Part shown: in pieces, positions 1 to 7,971 of the stretch
How positions within the stretch are numbered: the stretch's first letter is position 1
How the letters are laid out: each line of letters opens with the position of its first letter
DNA from: Cyclostephanos tholiformis
Taxonomy: Eukaryota > Bacillariophyta > Thalassiosirophyceae > Thalassiosirales > Thalassiosiraceae
Direction: 5' to 3'
Length of the DNA stretch: 10,451 bases
Assembly: GCA_036939975.1 (NCBI GenBank)
Contig: JALLPB010001278.1
Location: forward strand, 1 to 10,451
Program-made: the position numbers and the translations under genes
The notes under the pieces: generated by a model
What the model was told of the DNA's origin: nothing
What the model saw: the letters and a program-made list of their open reading frames with translations, nothing else
Databases searched by the model: none

Positions 1-409
1 TCGCGCAAATTATGGAACGCTTCTCGAAACTCGAGAAAGCTGTCAAAAAGACCCAAAAAAGTTCGCGAAAGACTTAGGTCAAGAACCAATCAATCAGAAC
101 AAAGGACACGCCATCCACCACACTATGCCTAATGAACCAAAAACACCAAACCATTCCACAACTCGTTTTGACTACCCCTATCAAATTAAGGCAAACTGAT
201 AATCCCCCACAACAAAAGTAATACACAAAGAATAAAACAATCTCCAAACACAACACAGAACAGCATATCACGCACCCATTTCACCAGAATCTGGAAACTA
301 CGAAAACAGCCCCATAAACAGTCACACACCTCTCCCAACCAAGATGAAATCCCTCTCCTCATTTCTCGGGACCCTATTACTCCACCTGATGCACCCAAAT
401 CTCCCATAA
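1..409. other. Non-coding G-poor flank or LINE 5' UTR
   Basis: I see no credible gene here. The + strand is rich in A and C and strikingly poor in G: by hand count there are about 11 G in bases 181-300. This removes stop codons from the reverse strand and creates meaningless reverse open frames. The region may be the 5' UTR and promoter region of the downstream LINE or host flank; no boundary or target-site duplication could be recognised. The frame that later encodes ORF1 is closed by a TAA at 407-409. Confidence 0.5.
19..40. repeat. Short inverted repeat (hairpin)
   Basis: TTCTCGA (21-27) and TCGAGAA (31-37) are perfect reverse complements around an AAC loop. GC at 19-20 pairs with GC at 39-40 after a one-base bulge, giving nine base pairs in all. 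It lies in the non-coding flank and its function is unknown. Confidence 0.5.
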
Positions 410-619
410 CTAATTCAATTTATCATCAAAAGCCCCAACACATGCACCAATGCAAAGAAGTCACTATCATCAAGCCTAACCCCCAACGCCCCGACCCCCA
501 AACCCCAGATAGCACTCCCCAACTTAGCATTAACCAAGGCTCACAACTCCTGCCTTTGTTCTCCTGGGCCCACCGTGCCTCCAATTAGCATCACGGTGCC
601 ACCCTCCTCTCCTCCATCG

Positions 620-1198
620 ATGACACTGACATCATCCAACATGGCCCCAGCAGCCTCTGCATGCACACATACTGCCACGAAGAAGAAGAATGACACGGCG
701 GCGGACGAACTCCAGAAGCAGGTCGCTCTCGAGAAGAAGAAACAAGAACTGAAGAACAAACAATGAGCAGCAGAGAAGAGAGCTGAAGAAGAGAAGAGGA
801 TGAAGACAGAGCAGGAGAAGGCAGAAGCAAATGCAGGCATTGTCACGGTCTCGCCCCCTACCAACAACGACGTAAAAGCCACAGGGTCAGATGAGGTGGG
901 GATGATCGCCCATGTCAACAAGGAGGAGGACACAATGACCATCACCAACAATGCACAGGAAGCATACAAGGATTGGACCGACGCTGAAGATGATGAAGCT
1001 CTCGCAAGGCATGGAATCAGCCCCAACCATCTATTTGGGAAGGATCTTGAAGAGTCAACTGGAGCGAAGGGAACAGCCCCAACAGCTCAAGGCGCAGGAG
1101 GACCCATCAATGACAAGAGCACAGCAATTGACCTCATGGCAGCAGAGAACTCCCCCGAAAAAAGAGATCAAAGAGTGCGGAAGTATCAAGCGGAATGA
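620..1198 (+). pseudogene. ORF1 fragment 1: charged coiled-coil-like N-terminal part
   Basis: This fragment has one frame, with a TGA at 764-766. It begins with a Ser/Pro/Thr/Ala-rich segment, followed from about 690 to 840 by a run dominated by Lys, Glu, Gln and Ala (for example LEKKKQELKNKQ before the TGA and EKRAEEEKRMKTEQEKAEA after it), typical of a coiled coil. An acidic, Asp/Glu-rich stretch follows (about 960-1060). Continuity of the helix-like pattern across the TGA argues that the stop is a later mutation. The frame closes at TGA 1196-1198, which overlaps an ATG at 1195 in the next coding frame. Confidence 0.6.
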
Positions 1199-1514
1199 AG
1201 ACGAGTAACCGCTACACCACCAAGAGCTTCAGTATTGAAAAAATTGCACACAAGTACACCCATCCCCGCACCATTGTGGAGGCATCCATCACCCTGATTA
1301 AGGAAGACAAGCTCAGAGAGTTCATCATGGCAATCAAGCTGTTACTAACAAATGGCCAGATCCTCGACCCCAAGTTTGCCCTTGCACCACTCAAGCACGA
1401 CGGAGCAGCAACGAAGCCGAAGCTCATCACAATTGTTGACAACGTACTGGTCAGCTTTACGCATCTCGGCCAATACGCTTTCACGTCCGAGAGCAGAATC
1501 TTCGAAAAAAAAAA
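1195..1514 (+). pseudogene. ORF1 fragment 2 (frame-shifted middle part)
   Basis: This is open in a frame one base behind the preceding fragment (ATGA overlap at 1195-1198). It encodes a helical-looking segment containing TIVEASITLIKEDKLREF and GQILDPKFALAPL. It ends functionally at the A10 tract 1505-1514; beyond that the frame gives only a few residues to TGA 1531-1533. Removing one A would restore the frame used downstream, so the tract most simply carries one extra A. No domain is recognised. The junction with fragment 1 is less certain and lies somewhere between about 1160 and 1198. Confidence 0.55.
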
Positions 1515-2854
1515 TTTGGAAAGGAGCAAATGACTACTCCAAGCCCAAAAAGACGTACCACAGGGACAATGCACCGCAACCAGAGATCTACAAGGACCCA
1601 GTGGTGTACTTCACGATAGCCATCTCAACTGACATTCCCCCCCACACCCTGATCAACGGAATCTGAATGGAATGGGAAGCAAATGGTGGCGGCAAACTCC
1701 AAGTCAAAGACTTTCAGTCCCAGGAGAGCAAGGTGGTAATGGCGCTCTATTTTGTCTATACGGGCACGCCATACCACATCATTCTAAAAACCTTAAAAAT
1801 GATCCTCCGTGATGCCACCAGCATCAAGGAACACGAGAGGATGGCACTCAAGGGTGAGTTTGAATATAATCCTCCACCCATCCCAGATATTTCGATCTGC
1901 CTGCAAGTCCCACGCTTGAAAGAGATGGATACCTCAAGCTTTGACAAACTCCCATACCACGTGAGAGAGAACAGGAAAGCTCTTCACATCGAAACTGATC
2001 CCAAAGATGAGGCCCATCTGAAGGAACTCATCCAGTTTGCAAAAGAGCCCAACATCCTGGCACTGTTCCTTGGGAAGCACGCCTAAATTAGTGAAGTGAT
2101 GGACACAAAGTCCACCCCCGGTGAGATTAAGAAGATGGTCAGGTGCGCAATGAATGACACAGGGTACCAAGGATTGATGACAGGAGAGACAATTTTTGGC
2201 ATCAACCTCATCAATGGGGAGGTAGCACCTACTCCCGGAGGAGGCAAGGTATTGCTCAGGATGATCATGTTTAACTATGTGAAAATTCAAGCCAATCAGT
2301 TCTCACTATTTGCTGAGCTTCACCAGGTGGAAGAGATGGGACCGACCCTCGCAATTATCCCCGCATGCAAAGAGGCGGAGAGAATTGTACACATGATGAA
2401 TAAACAAGTGGCGGCTTTTCTCTTCTACCATCTTACAAAGATCGCAGCCCTCCTCAGGAAATTTGTGATGGAGCTACTTGAGGCAACATGCGACACCACA
2501 TTAGTGTCGGAAATTGATGAATGCAAATGGATCCCCGAGACCCTGAGCATCATCACCCCCAACAAACAGAAGGAAGAGGAAGACATGGAAAAACTCAAAA
2601 AGGCATCCTGGTGGAACAACGCCTTCGACCTCAAGGAAATTGGCAAGAAGAACGCTAAGCGTGCTGCAGACAAGAAGCCAGAGAAGCTCTTCGACCTTGA
2701 CACCGATGCTCTAAGTTTTGCAACTATCCACAATCGCCACCTCCAACCCATGTTCAATATGGATGAGGATAAGGAGGATGACAAGAGTGAAGGATCGGCC
2801 CCCGCAGCCAATCCTAGTCCAGTGACGCCACCACGCAAGAACCCTATCCATTAA
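1515..2854 (+). pseudogene. ORF1 fragment 3: globular body and charged C-terminal tail
   Basis: This is a single frame interrupted by TGA 1664-1666 and TAA 2084-2086; the longest clean piece is 2096-2854 (252 codons). Recognisable stretches include KVVMALYFVYTGTPYH (around 1730), TSSFDKLPYHVRENRKA (around 1930) and SWWNNAFDLKEIGKKNAKRA (around 2610). The C-terminus is an acidic block (MDEDKEDDKSEG, around 2760) followed by a Pro-rich tail ending PPRKNPIH. The TAA at 2852 is probably the native stop because ORF2's ATG follows six bases later. I do not recognise the fold. The Lys-rich segment before the acidic tail could bind nucleic acid, which is only an inference. Confidence 0.6.
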
Positions 2855-2864
2855 GCCACAATGG
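2852..2864 (+). promoter_or_regulatory. ORF1 stop / ORF2 start junction with Kozak-like ATG
   Basis: The ORF1 TAA (2852-2854) is followed after GCCACA by ATGG (2861-2864). The ATG has A at -3 and G at +4, a favourable eukaryotic initiation context. The six-base gap suggests ORF2 was translated by termination-reinitiation from a bicistronic transcript. This context is why 2861, and not the ATG at 2974, is preferred as the ORF2 start. Confidence 0.5.
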
Positions 2865-3420
2865 CCAATGAGCACTCGCCTGCTACGGCTTTCCCTCTGA
2901 GTGAGGAGGCAGAGGAAGGGGATGTGCGTGTGGTGGGTGGCGGATAGTCACCAACTACGCCCTCTCTGAATCCATGAGAGGCGGCAACCAGCACGCAAAT
3001 AGTGGATTGGGGGAAACAGGCGCTCAATCGAATACATGCGGCCCAAGAAGAGCACCGGCCAGCTCCTCACGGGGGAGGAGAGGCCAAAACCAAGCATCTA
3101 TGTTTCGTAATAGGGTGAGTTCATTCAAAACAATAAATTTAAACTATAGTGACAGATCTATCGCCGCAATATGCCAACAAGAACTTAACACCATCAAGCA
3201 TACCACAGTCCTCAAGACATTGGAACTACGCGCAAAGAGATACTGACTGAGGGGGAGACTCACCGAAGCAAGCACAAGGTCACATAACTGGGGCCTCGAC
3301 GAGACTATCGATATGGCTGTACTGCTCCGATTGCAAGAGGAAATACAACAACAAGAAGAAATAGATATCCGGGGAGTTTCAGACAAAGTCCTCCAAATAC
3401 ACGGAGTGCTCCCAGGGAGG
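2861..3420 (+). pseudogene. ORF2 N-terminal extension
   Basis: About 185 codons precede the endonuclease. The ATG 2861 frame closes at TAG 2945-2947. The continuing frame is one base behind, is open from 2905, and passes ATG 2974, so a frame change lies at about 2903-2944 (a G-rich stretch). A TGA interrupts at 3244-3246. The early part is Gly/Ser/Arg-rich and low in complexity. The later part (SIAAICQQELNTIKH, LRLQEEIQQQEEID) looks helical. No known domain is recognised; basic extensions before a LINE endonuclease could bind nucleic acid, but nothing here shows that. Confidence 0.5.
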
Positions 3421-4234
3421 AAGGAGGAGGGTATAACACGACTCCTGTATGAGAATGCGAATGGGATCCCCAACAGGTTAAGGGAGAACAAAAAGCTAGA
3501 CAAGGCGAAGGATTTAATCAACGAGTTGGGGGCGGATGTTGTGGCATACAATGTGCACCGCCAGAATCTATGGCACAAGGAGTACAGGAATGGGTGGAAC
3601 CAGCTTTTCAAAGGGGGGGGAGCAGATGTACGATCGGTGGTCGCCCATAACGTCCATGAGGCAGATCGAATCGGCCGTGTCCAAGAGGGGGGTATGGGGC
3701 TGCTCATGTTTGGATCCCTCACAGAATACCTAGATATGCTGGCATCCGAGAAGGATAGAACAGGCCTCGGACGATGGACAATGATGCTCCTCAAGGGTGG
3801 CACCGGCATGCTAACAAGGATAATATGTGGCTACAACCCCTGCCGCAGCAATCAACTGGAGAACAGCACCAGCTATGCTCAACAGCGATGATATCAGATC
3901 TGGCAGCAACAGGACCACATCACATGCCCAAGAGTTAAATTCAGAGAGGATCTAGGAAAACTACTTCAGGTGGAGAGCAGAGGGAGATAGAATAATAGTC
4001 TGCCTTGACGCCAACGAAAACATCTGTACACAAGCCCTTGGAAAACTCCTCACCGACCCAAATGGACTTGGAATGATAGAGGCGGTTGGAAAGTACACAG
4101 GAAAAAGGATTGGCCCCACGTACTTTCGGGGGCAGCTCCCGATCGATGGGATCTGGACAACCCCAGATGTAACGGTCGCCAACGCATGTATAATGCCGGC
4201 CGGATATGAAATAGGGGACCACAGGCTATCTATC
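3421..4234 (+). pseudogene. APE-type endonuclease domain of ORF2 (catalytic Glu lost)
   Basis: This is an exonuclease-endonuclease-phosphatase fold domain that would nick the target strand for priming. Visible motifs in order are YENANGIPN (catalytic-type Asn at 3454), DVVAYNVHRQN (about 3535-3567), CGYNPC (about 3826-3843, the Y-x-P block), CLDANEN with the D-x-N pair at 4007 and 4013, PIDGIW (Asp at 4145) and GDHR (Asp 4217, His 4220) as the terminal S/GDH block. In the APE family the second block reads D-h-x-x-x-Q/N-E-T/H; here the Glu position is Val (GTG at 3553), which should abolish metal binding. The domain is also split by TGA 3889 and by a one-base frame change at about 3965-3971, after which the 3971-4369 frame carries the second half. 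Identification is firm; activity is not expected. Confidence 0.82.
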
Positions 4235-5235
4235 ATTGGTCATCATACCGCCTCCCTGGTGGGACCAGGCTCACCACGTGAATCCCGGGCAGCATCAAGA
4301 CGTCTCAACACGCGCCTCACACACGTGGTGAAAAAGTACACAGAGAATCTGGAGGAGAATTTACAATGACATCGCTTAATCAAGAAATTGGGGGAAGCAC
4401 ACACCAGCAGTATAGATAAGGAGGAAGTCCAGTTAAAGATAAGTAAAGTCGATGAGAGTAGCATGCAATTTATGAAGCACGCCACAAAGAAATGCCGGCG
4501 GCTAAAATCAGGCCATATATGCTTCTCGCCAGAATCAGTAATATGGATCAAAAGGGAACAGATTTATAAGTCCCTCGTGGAGTATCACCTTGGCCGGAAT
4601 AAAAACAGAGGCAACCTCAAGAAGACAGCCCAGAAGCAGGGGATAAAGAAGCCGTTTGAGATACCCATGGCAGAATCGAAGACAAGGTTGGAAGTATGCG
4701 GGGAGCACAACAACTACTTCAGGGAGCATGGGCCCCGATACCGGAAGAAGCATCTACTGAAACGAGTCAAAATAGCAAGAGAAGCAGGAAGGGACGAGGC
4801 CGCCGTGAAGATCATAGCAATTATCCAATGAAAGCATGACAAATCCTTCTGGTGGAAGATTAATTATACTTGCGGGAAGGTAAAAGGGGGCAGCCTGACC
4901 ACTGTCCAAGTACCAAGGAACGGGAATGATGATCAATTGATGAGCACACCAACCAGGCCACCATCCACGAAGCAATCTGGGCGAACATCCACTACAAGAG
5001 ACTATATTTAGCAGAGGAGGCCCCCATTTGTCAAGGGCGGCTATGCACGGACTTTGGATATAATGCGGCAACACAAGTGGCAGCAGACATTCTTGAAGGA
5101 AGGTACGCTTTCCCCGAGGATTTTGATGAACCCACGCGAGAACTGTGCAAGGAATGCGCCCTTATCCACAAGATCATCTCAAAGGACTCAGTGAAGATCA
5201 AGATGACGAAGATAGATTATGTAGACCACTGGAAG
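4235..5235 (+). pseudogene. ORF2 linker between endonuclease and RT
   Basis: This is the inter-domain part of ORF2. It begins in the endonuclease frame, crosses TGA 4367 and TGA 4829, then changes frame by one base near 4933-4950: VQVPRNGNDDQ is followed by DEHTNQATIHEAIW. It then leads towards the RT and meets TGA 5236. The segment is Lys/Arg-rich and helical in character (RYRKKHLLKRVKIAREAGRD around 4740) and includes FGYNAATQ (about 5053) and GRYAFPEDFDEPT (about 5100). There is no recognised fold beyond the usual LINE linker leading to the RT N-terminal extension. Confidence 0.6.
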
Positions 5236-5238
5236 TGA

Positions 5239-7284
5239 GCAAAGAAGGAAACCTCCTCATCGCGCTCCGGACTACATTTCGGGCATTACATAGCTTGGAT
5301 TAAGTCGGACTACAGCTCCCACTTCCATGCCCTAAAAGCGACCCTCATCTTCCACCACGGTCTGGTTCTCGATCGATGGGCGCATGGACTCTCCGTGATG
5401 CTCCAAAAATTATTCGGATGCTCTCTCATAACAAAGCTGCGAGCTATACTCCTAATGGAGGCAGACCTGAACTGCTCTACAAAGACGGTGTTTGGCGTAC
5501 AAATGCTAGATGAGGCAAGAAAAGAGAACCTAATGCCAGAGGGGGTGTTTAGCAAGCGCAACAAAATGGCAGATGATGGAATGCTAACTAAAGTCTTGAC
5601 ATATGACATCATTTGCCAGACAAGGCTAGCGGCAGGGCTAGCATCAGTAGACGCTGATAACTGTTACAACAGAATTGCACATGCTATTGCTTCTCTAGTC
5701 TTCCAGGCATTTGGTGTGCGGCTATCGGCATCGGAGGCTATGCTCACTACCATTCAGGAAATGAAATTCATCCTGAGGACAGGCTTTGGCGATTCGATGG
5801 ACTTTGCGAGCTCCACACTCTCCATCAAGACTCAGGGCCTATGCCAGGGAAATGGCGCCTCGCCAGCAGGATGGGCCATAGTTAGCATATGTATCATCAG
5901 CGCCCACAAGAAGAAAGAGCACGGCGCCCACTTCACATGCCCCATCACCAAACTGAAAAGTCACATTGCGGGAATCATCTATGTGGACGACACCGACCTG
6001 GTACATTTTCGCATGGAAGAGGATCAGGGCAAGGATGAAGCTTTCTTCCACCTGCAGGAGGCAATCACAAACTGGGGAAAACTACTACTTGCAACTTGTG
6101 GAGCTCTCAAGCCCATAAAATGTTTTTTCCATCTAATCTTCTTCACCTGGGACGAGGACCACAGCTGGGCATATGAGAACAATGAGGAAGATGAAGAATT
6201 TCAGGCGGCAGTCCCACTGGCTGATGGATCATTCGGCAACATCCAACACCTGGGAATCCATGAACCCATCAAAACGTTGGGCTCGATGACCTGCCCTTCA
6301 GGAAGTAGCAAAGGATCAATAGAGTATATGCAAAAGAAAGGGACGGCATGGAAAGATATGATAATGGCCGGCAAATTAAGCCGCCGCAATGTCTGGTTCA
6401 TGCTAGATAAGCAATTTTGGCCAAGGGTATCCTTTGGCCTCTGCACAGTCGGAGCTTCCTTCTGTGAACTATTGGAGTGCCTTAAGAAGATATACTATGA
6501 AATCCATCCTCAGGGGGGGATCAGACGCACAGCCAGATGGGGGACTCAGCAGCTCGCTGCTGGATATTATAGAATCGGATGCCCTCACCCGGCAATAGAG
6601 TGCCTCGTTGCCCAACTAAATAAGCTTATCATGCATTACATAAGTCCCTCCTGCCTAGGAATCAACATGCAAACCTCGGTTGAGCTCGTAGTGATCAAAC
6701 TGGGACTATCCCTCCAACCCTTTGCCAAGAACTACGATACATGCCAGCACTGGGTTACTTCATTGTGGCTCAAATCAGTATGGGAAAAATCATTTAAGCT
6801 CGGGATCGACATCCAGCTGGCACAAATCCCCCTTCAGCCACCAAGAGAGCACGATACATGGATCATGGCAGAATTTATCCGCATGAACTACGATATGCAG
6901 TCATTATGCAAACTCAACGGAGTTCGATTACACCAGCAGGCTATGTTACTCTCAGACGTGATGGATGCCAGTGGGAGGGCAATCAACTCGAAGTACCTAG
7001 ATGAATGCCTGTGGAACGAGCAATGGTCCAGCGTCATCTTCCCCAAGGAAAGGCCATCTGACAGTGACTTCAGGCTGTGGAGAGCAGCCCTCCCCCAAAT
7101 CCGAGCACTAGGAGGTAGACTGCACAGCGGTCAACATCTCAGGCAAGGGCATAAAACTTGGCCCTGGATGTATGATATAGAGTCCTTGCAGCTATTCTAT
7201 ATGAAAGAAAATGGAGTAGATATTTATGAACCCATGCTAGGGGAAGGAGCAAGAATGAGAGCAAACCGCTACTTCTGCACGTAG
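5239..7284 (+). pseudogene. Reverse transcriptase domain of ORF2 (best-preserved segment)
   Basis: This is an RNA-dependent DNA polymerase that would synthesise element cDNA at the nicked target. The frame is open from just after TGA 5236 to TAG 7282; an internal ATG lies at 5395. RT blocks in order are GLHFGHYI (about 5275, fingers), VDADNCYNRIAHA with motif-A Asp at 5650, QGLCQGNGASPAGW (5833-5874, motif B; S-P at 5860-5865), IIYVDDTDLVHF with the YVDD box at 5980-5991 (motif C) and KTLGSMTCPSG (about 6271, motif D/E region). From about 6300 to 7284 is the thumb/connection region, with NVWFMLDKQFWPR (about 6390) and PSDSDFRLWRAALPQ (about 7048). All three catalytic aspartates are present. 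The CYN reading at 5665 may replace a usual Asp in CYD; that residue is not catalytic. This is the least damaged domain, but the upstream frame is broken, so it is listed as part of the pseudogene. Confidence 0.88.
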
Positions 7285-7382
7285 GAGGGGATGGGAGCCA
7301 ACCCTAGGGGGGGACCATTCACCATCGGAGAGGCTGGCGAGGGGTTAATAAAAATAATCTCATTCACGGATAACCCCCCCAG

Positions 7383-7971
7383 ATAGAGCCACCCTCCACG
7401 TTCCAACAAGTACTGAGCGAATGGGGTCACACCTGGATGTGGGAGAGCCTAAAACTTTCAGGAGATGGGGACAATGAAACAGGCACATGGGTGAAAGAAG
7501 CGATCAAGGACAACTCCCTCGTGGCCGTCACGGACGGCTCCTACATGAAGGAGCTGTACCCAGACATGAACTCCTGCGCCTTTATTCTTGAATGCAGCAA
7601 AGAGAGGGGAGGATGTCAGGAGCCTTCTCGGAGCAAACCATGGTGGCCTGCTCGAATCGTGGAGAGCTCCTTGGACTACTAGCCATTCACCTGGTTCTCC
7701 TCAGCATCAACAAGATTTCTCCCACTCTGACAGGCACAGTACAAATATTCTCCAACTGCGTAGGAGCACTCAACAAGTCAAGAACTTGCCTCCGCATCAA
7801 ATTCCGTCAAAATGCCGCCACTCAGATGTCCTCAAAACAATCATGATCCACTGTTCATCCATGTCCTTTTGCCGCCTTTTCTCACATGTTTCGACCTACC
7901 AGGATGACAAAGTTGAATTTGAGAACCTATCAAGAGAAGCTCAACTCAACTGCACATGCGACTTGGGAGCA
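7383..7971 (+). pseudogene. RNase H domain of ORF2 (frameshifted, catalytic residues altered)
   Basis: This is an RNase H1-type domain that degrades RNA in RNA/DNA hybrids. It resumes in a new frame after the C7 tract 7374-7380 (IEPPSTFQQVL, then WMWESLKL). Motifs: AVTDGSY with the first catalytic Asp at 7533; then a frame change at about 7600-7615; RGELLGL with the Glu at 7664; SNCVGAL, where the third catalytic residue is Asn (AAC at 7754) in place of Asp; another frame change at about 7770-7785; HVSTYQDD, where the usual His is Tyr (TAC at 7897); and NCTCDLGAK with the final Asp at 7960. Three of the five customary residues remain. The domain is inactive on two counts, besides being split across three frames. 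Confidence 0.8.

Larger units (their letters stand above)
620..2854 (+). pseudogene. LINE ORF1 (broken), uncharacterised RNA-binding/structural candidate
   Basis: The remains of ORF1 lie immediately upstream of ORF2. The first in-frame ATG is at 620, although the frame is open back to 410. About 745 codons end at TAA 2852-2854. The reading frame runs 620-1198, shifts by one base somewhere in about 1160-1198, shifts back at an A10 tract (1505-1514), then continues to the end. It is interrupted by TGA 764, TGA 1664 and TAA 2084. That these pieces are one gene follows from their sharing one frame (apart from the 1195-1514 excursion), from having no competing open frame, and from protein-like composition throughout. 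The N-terminal part is Lys/Glu-rich and probably coiled-coil. The middle and C-terminal parts look globular and end in an acidic, then Pro-rich tail. I see no CCHC knuckle, RRM signature or other named domain. By position it should supply the nucleic-acid-binding or RNP-packaging role of LINE ORF1 proteins; that is inference. Confidence 0.72.

Noticed and set aside
541..1026. 161-codon reverse-strand open frame, Ser/Phe/Val-rich
   Set aside because: It is a shadow of the A/C- and purine-rich ORF1 sense strand. It has low complexity and no domain features, and the sense frame is better supported.
3613..3620. G8 tract as a frame-change site
   Set aside because: The endonuclease frame continues unchanged across it (FKGGGADVRS), so no shift is needed there.
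3144..3809. 221-codon reverse-strand open frame
   Set aside because: It lies antisense to the ORF2 endonuclease motifs, is Ser/Pro/Arg-rich and resembles no protein family. The sense frame carries clear conserved blocks.
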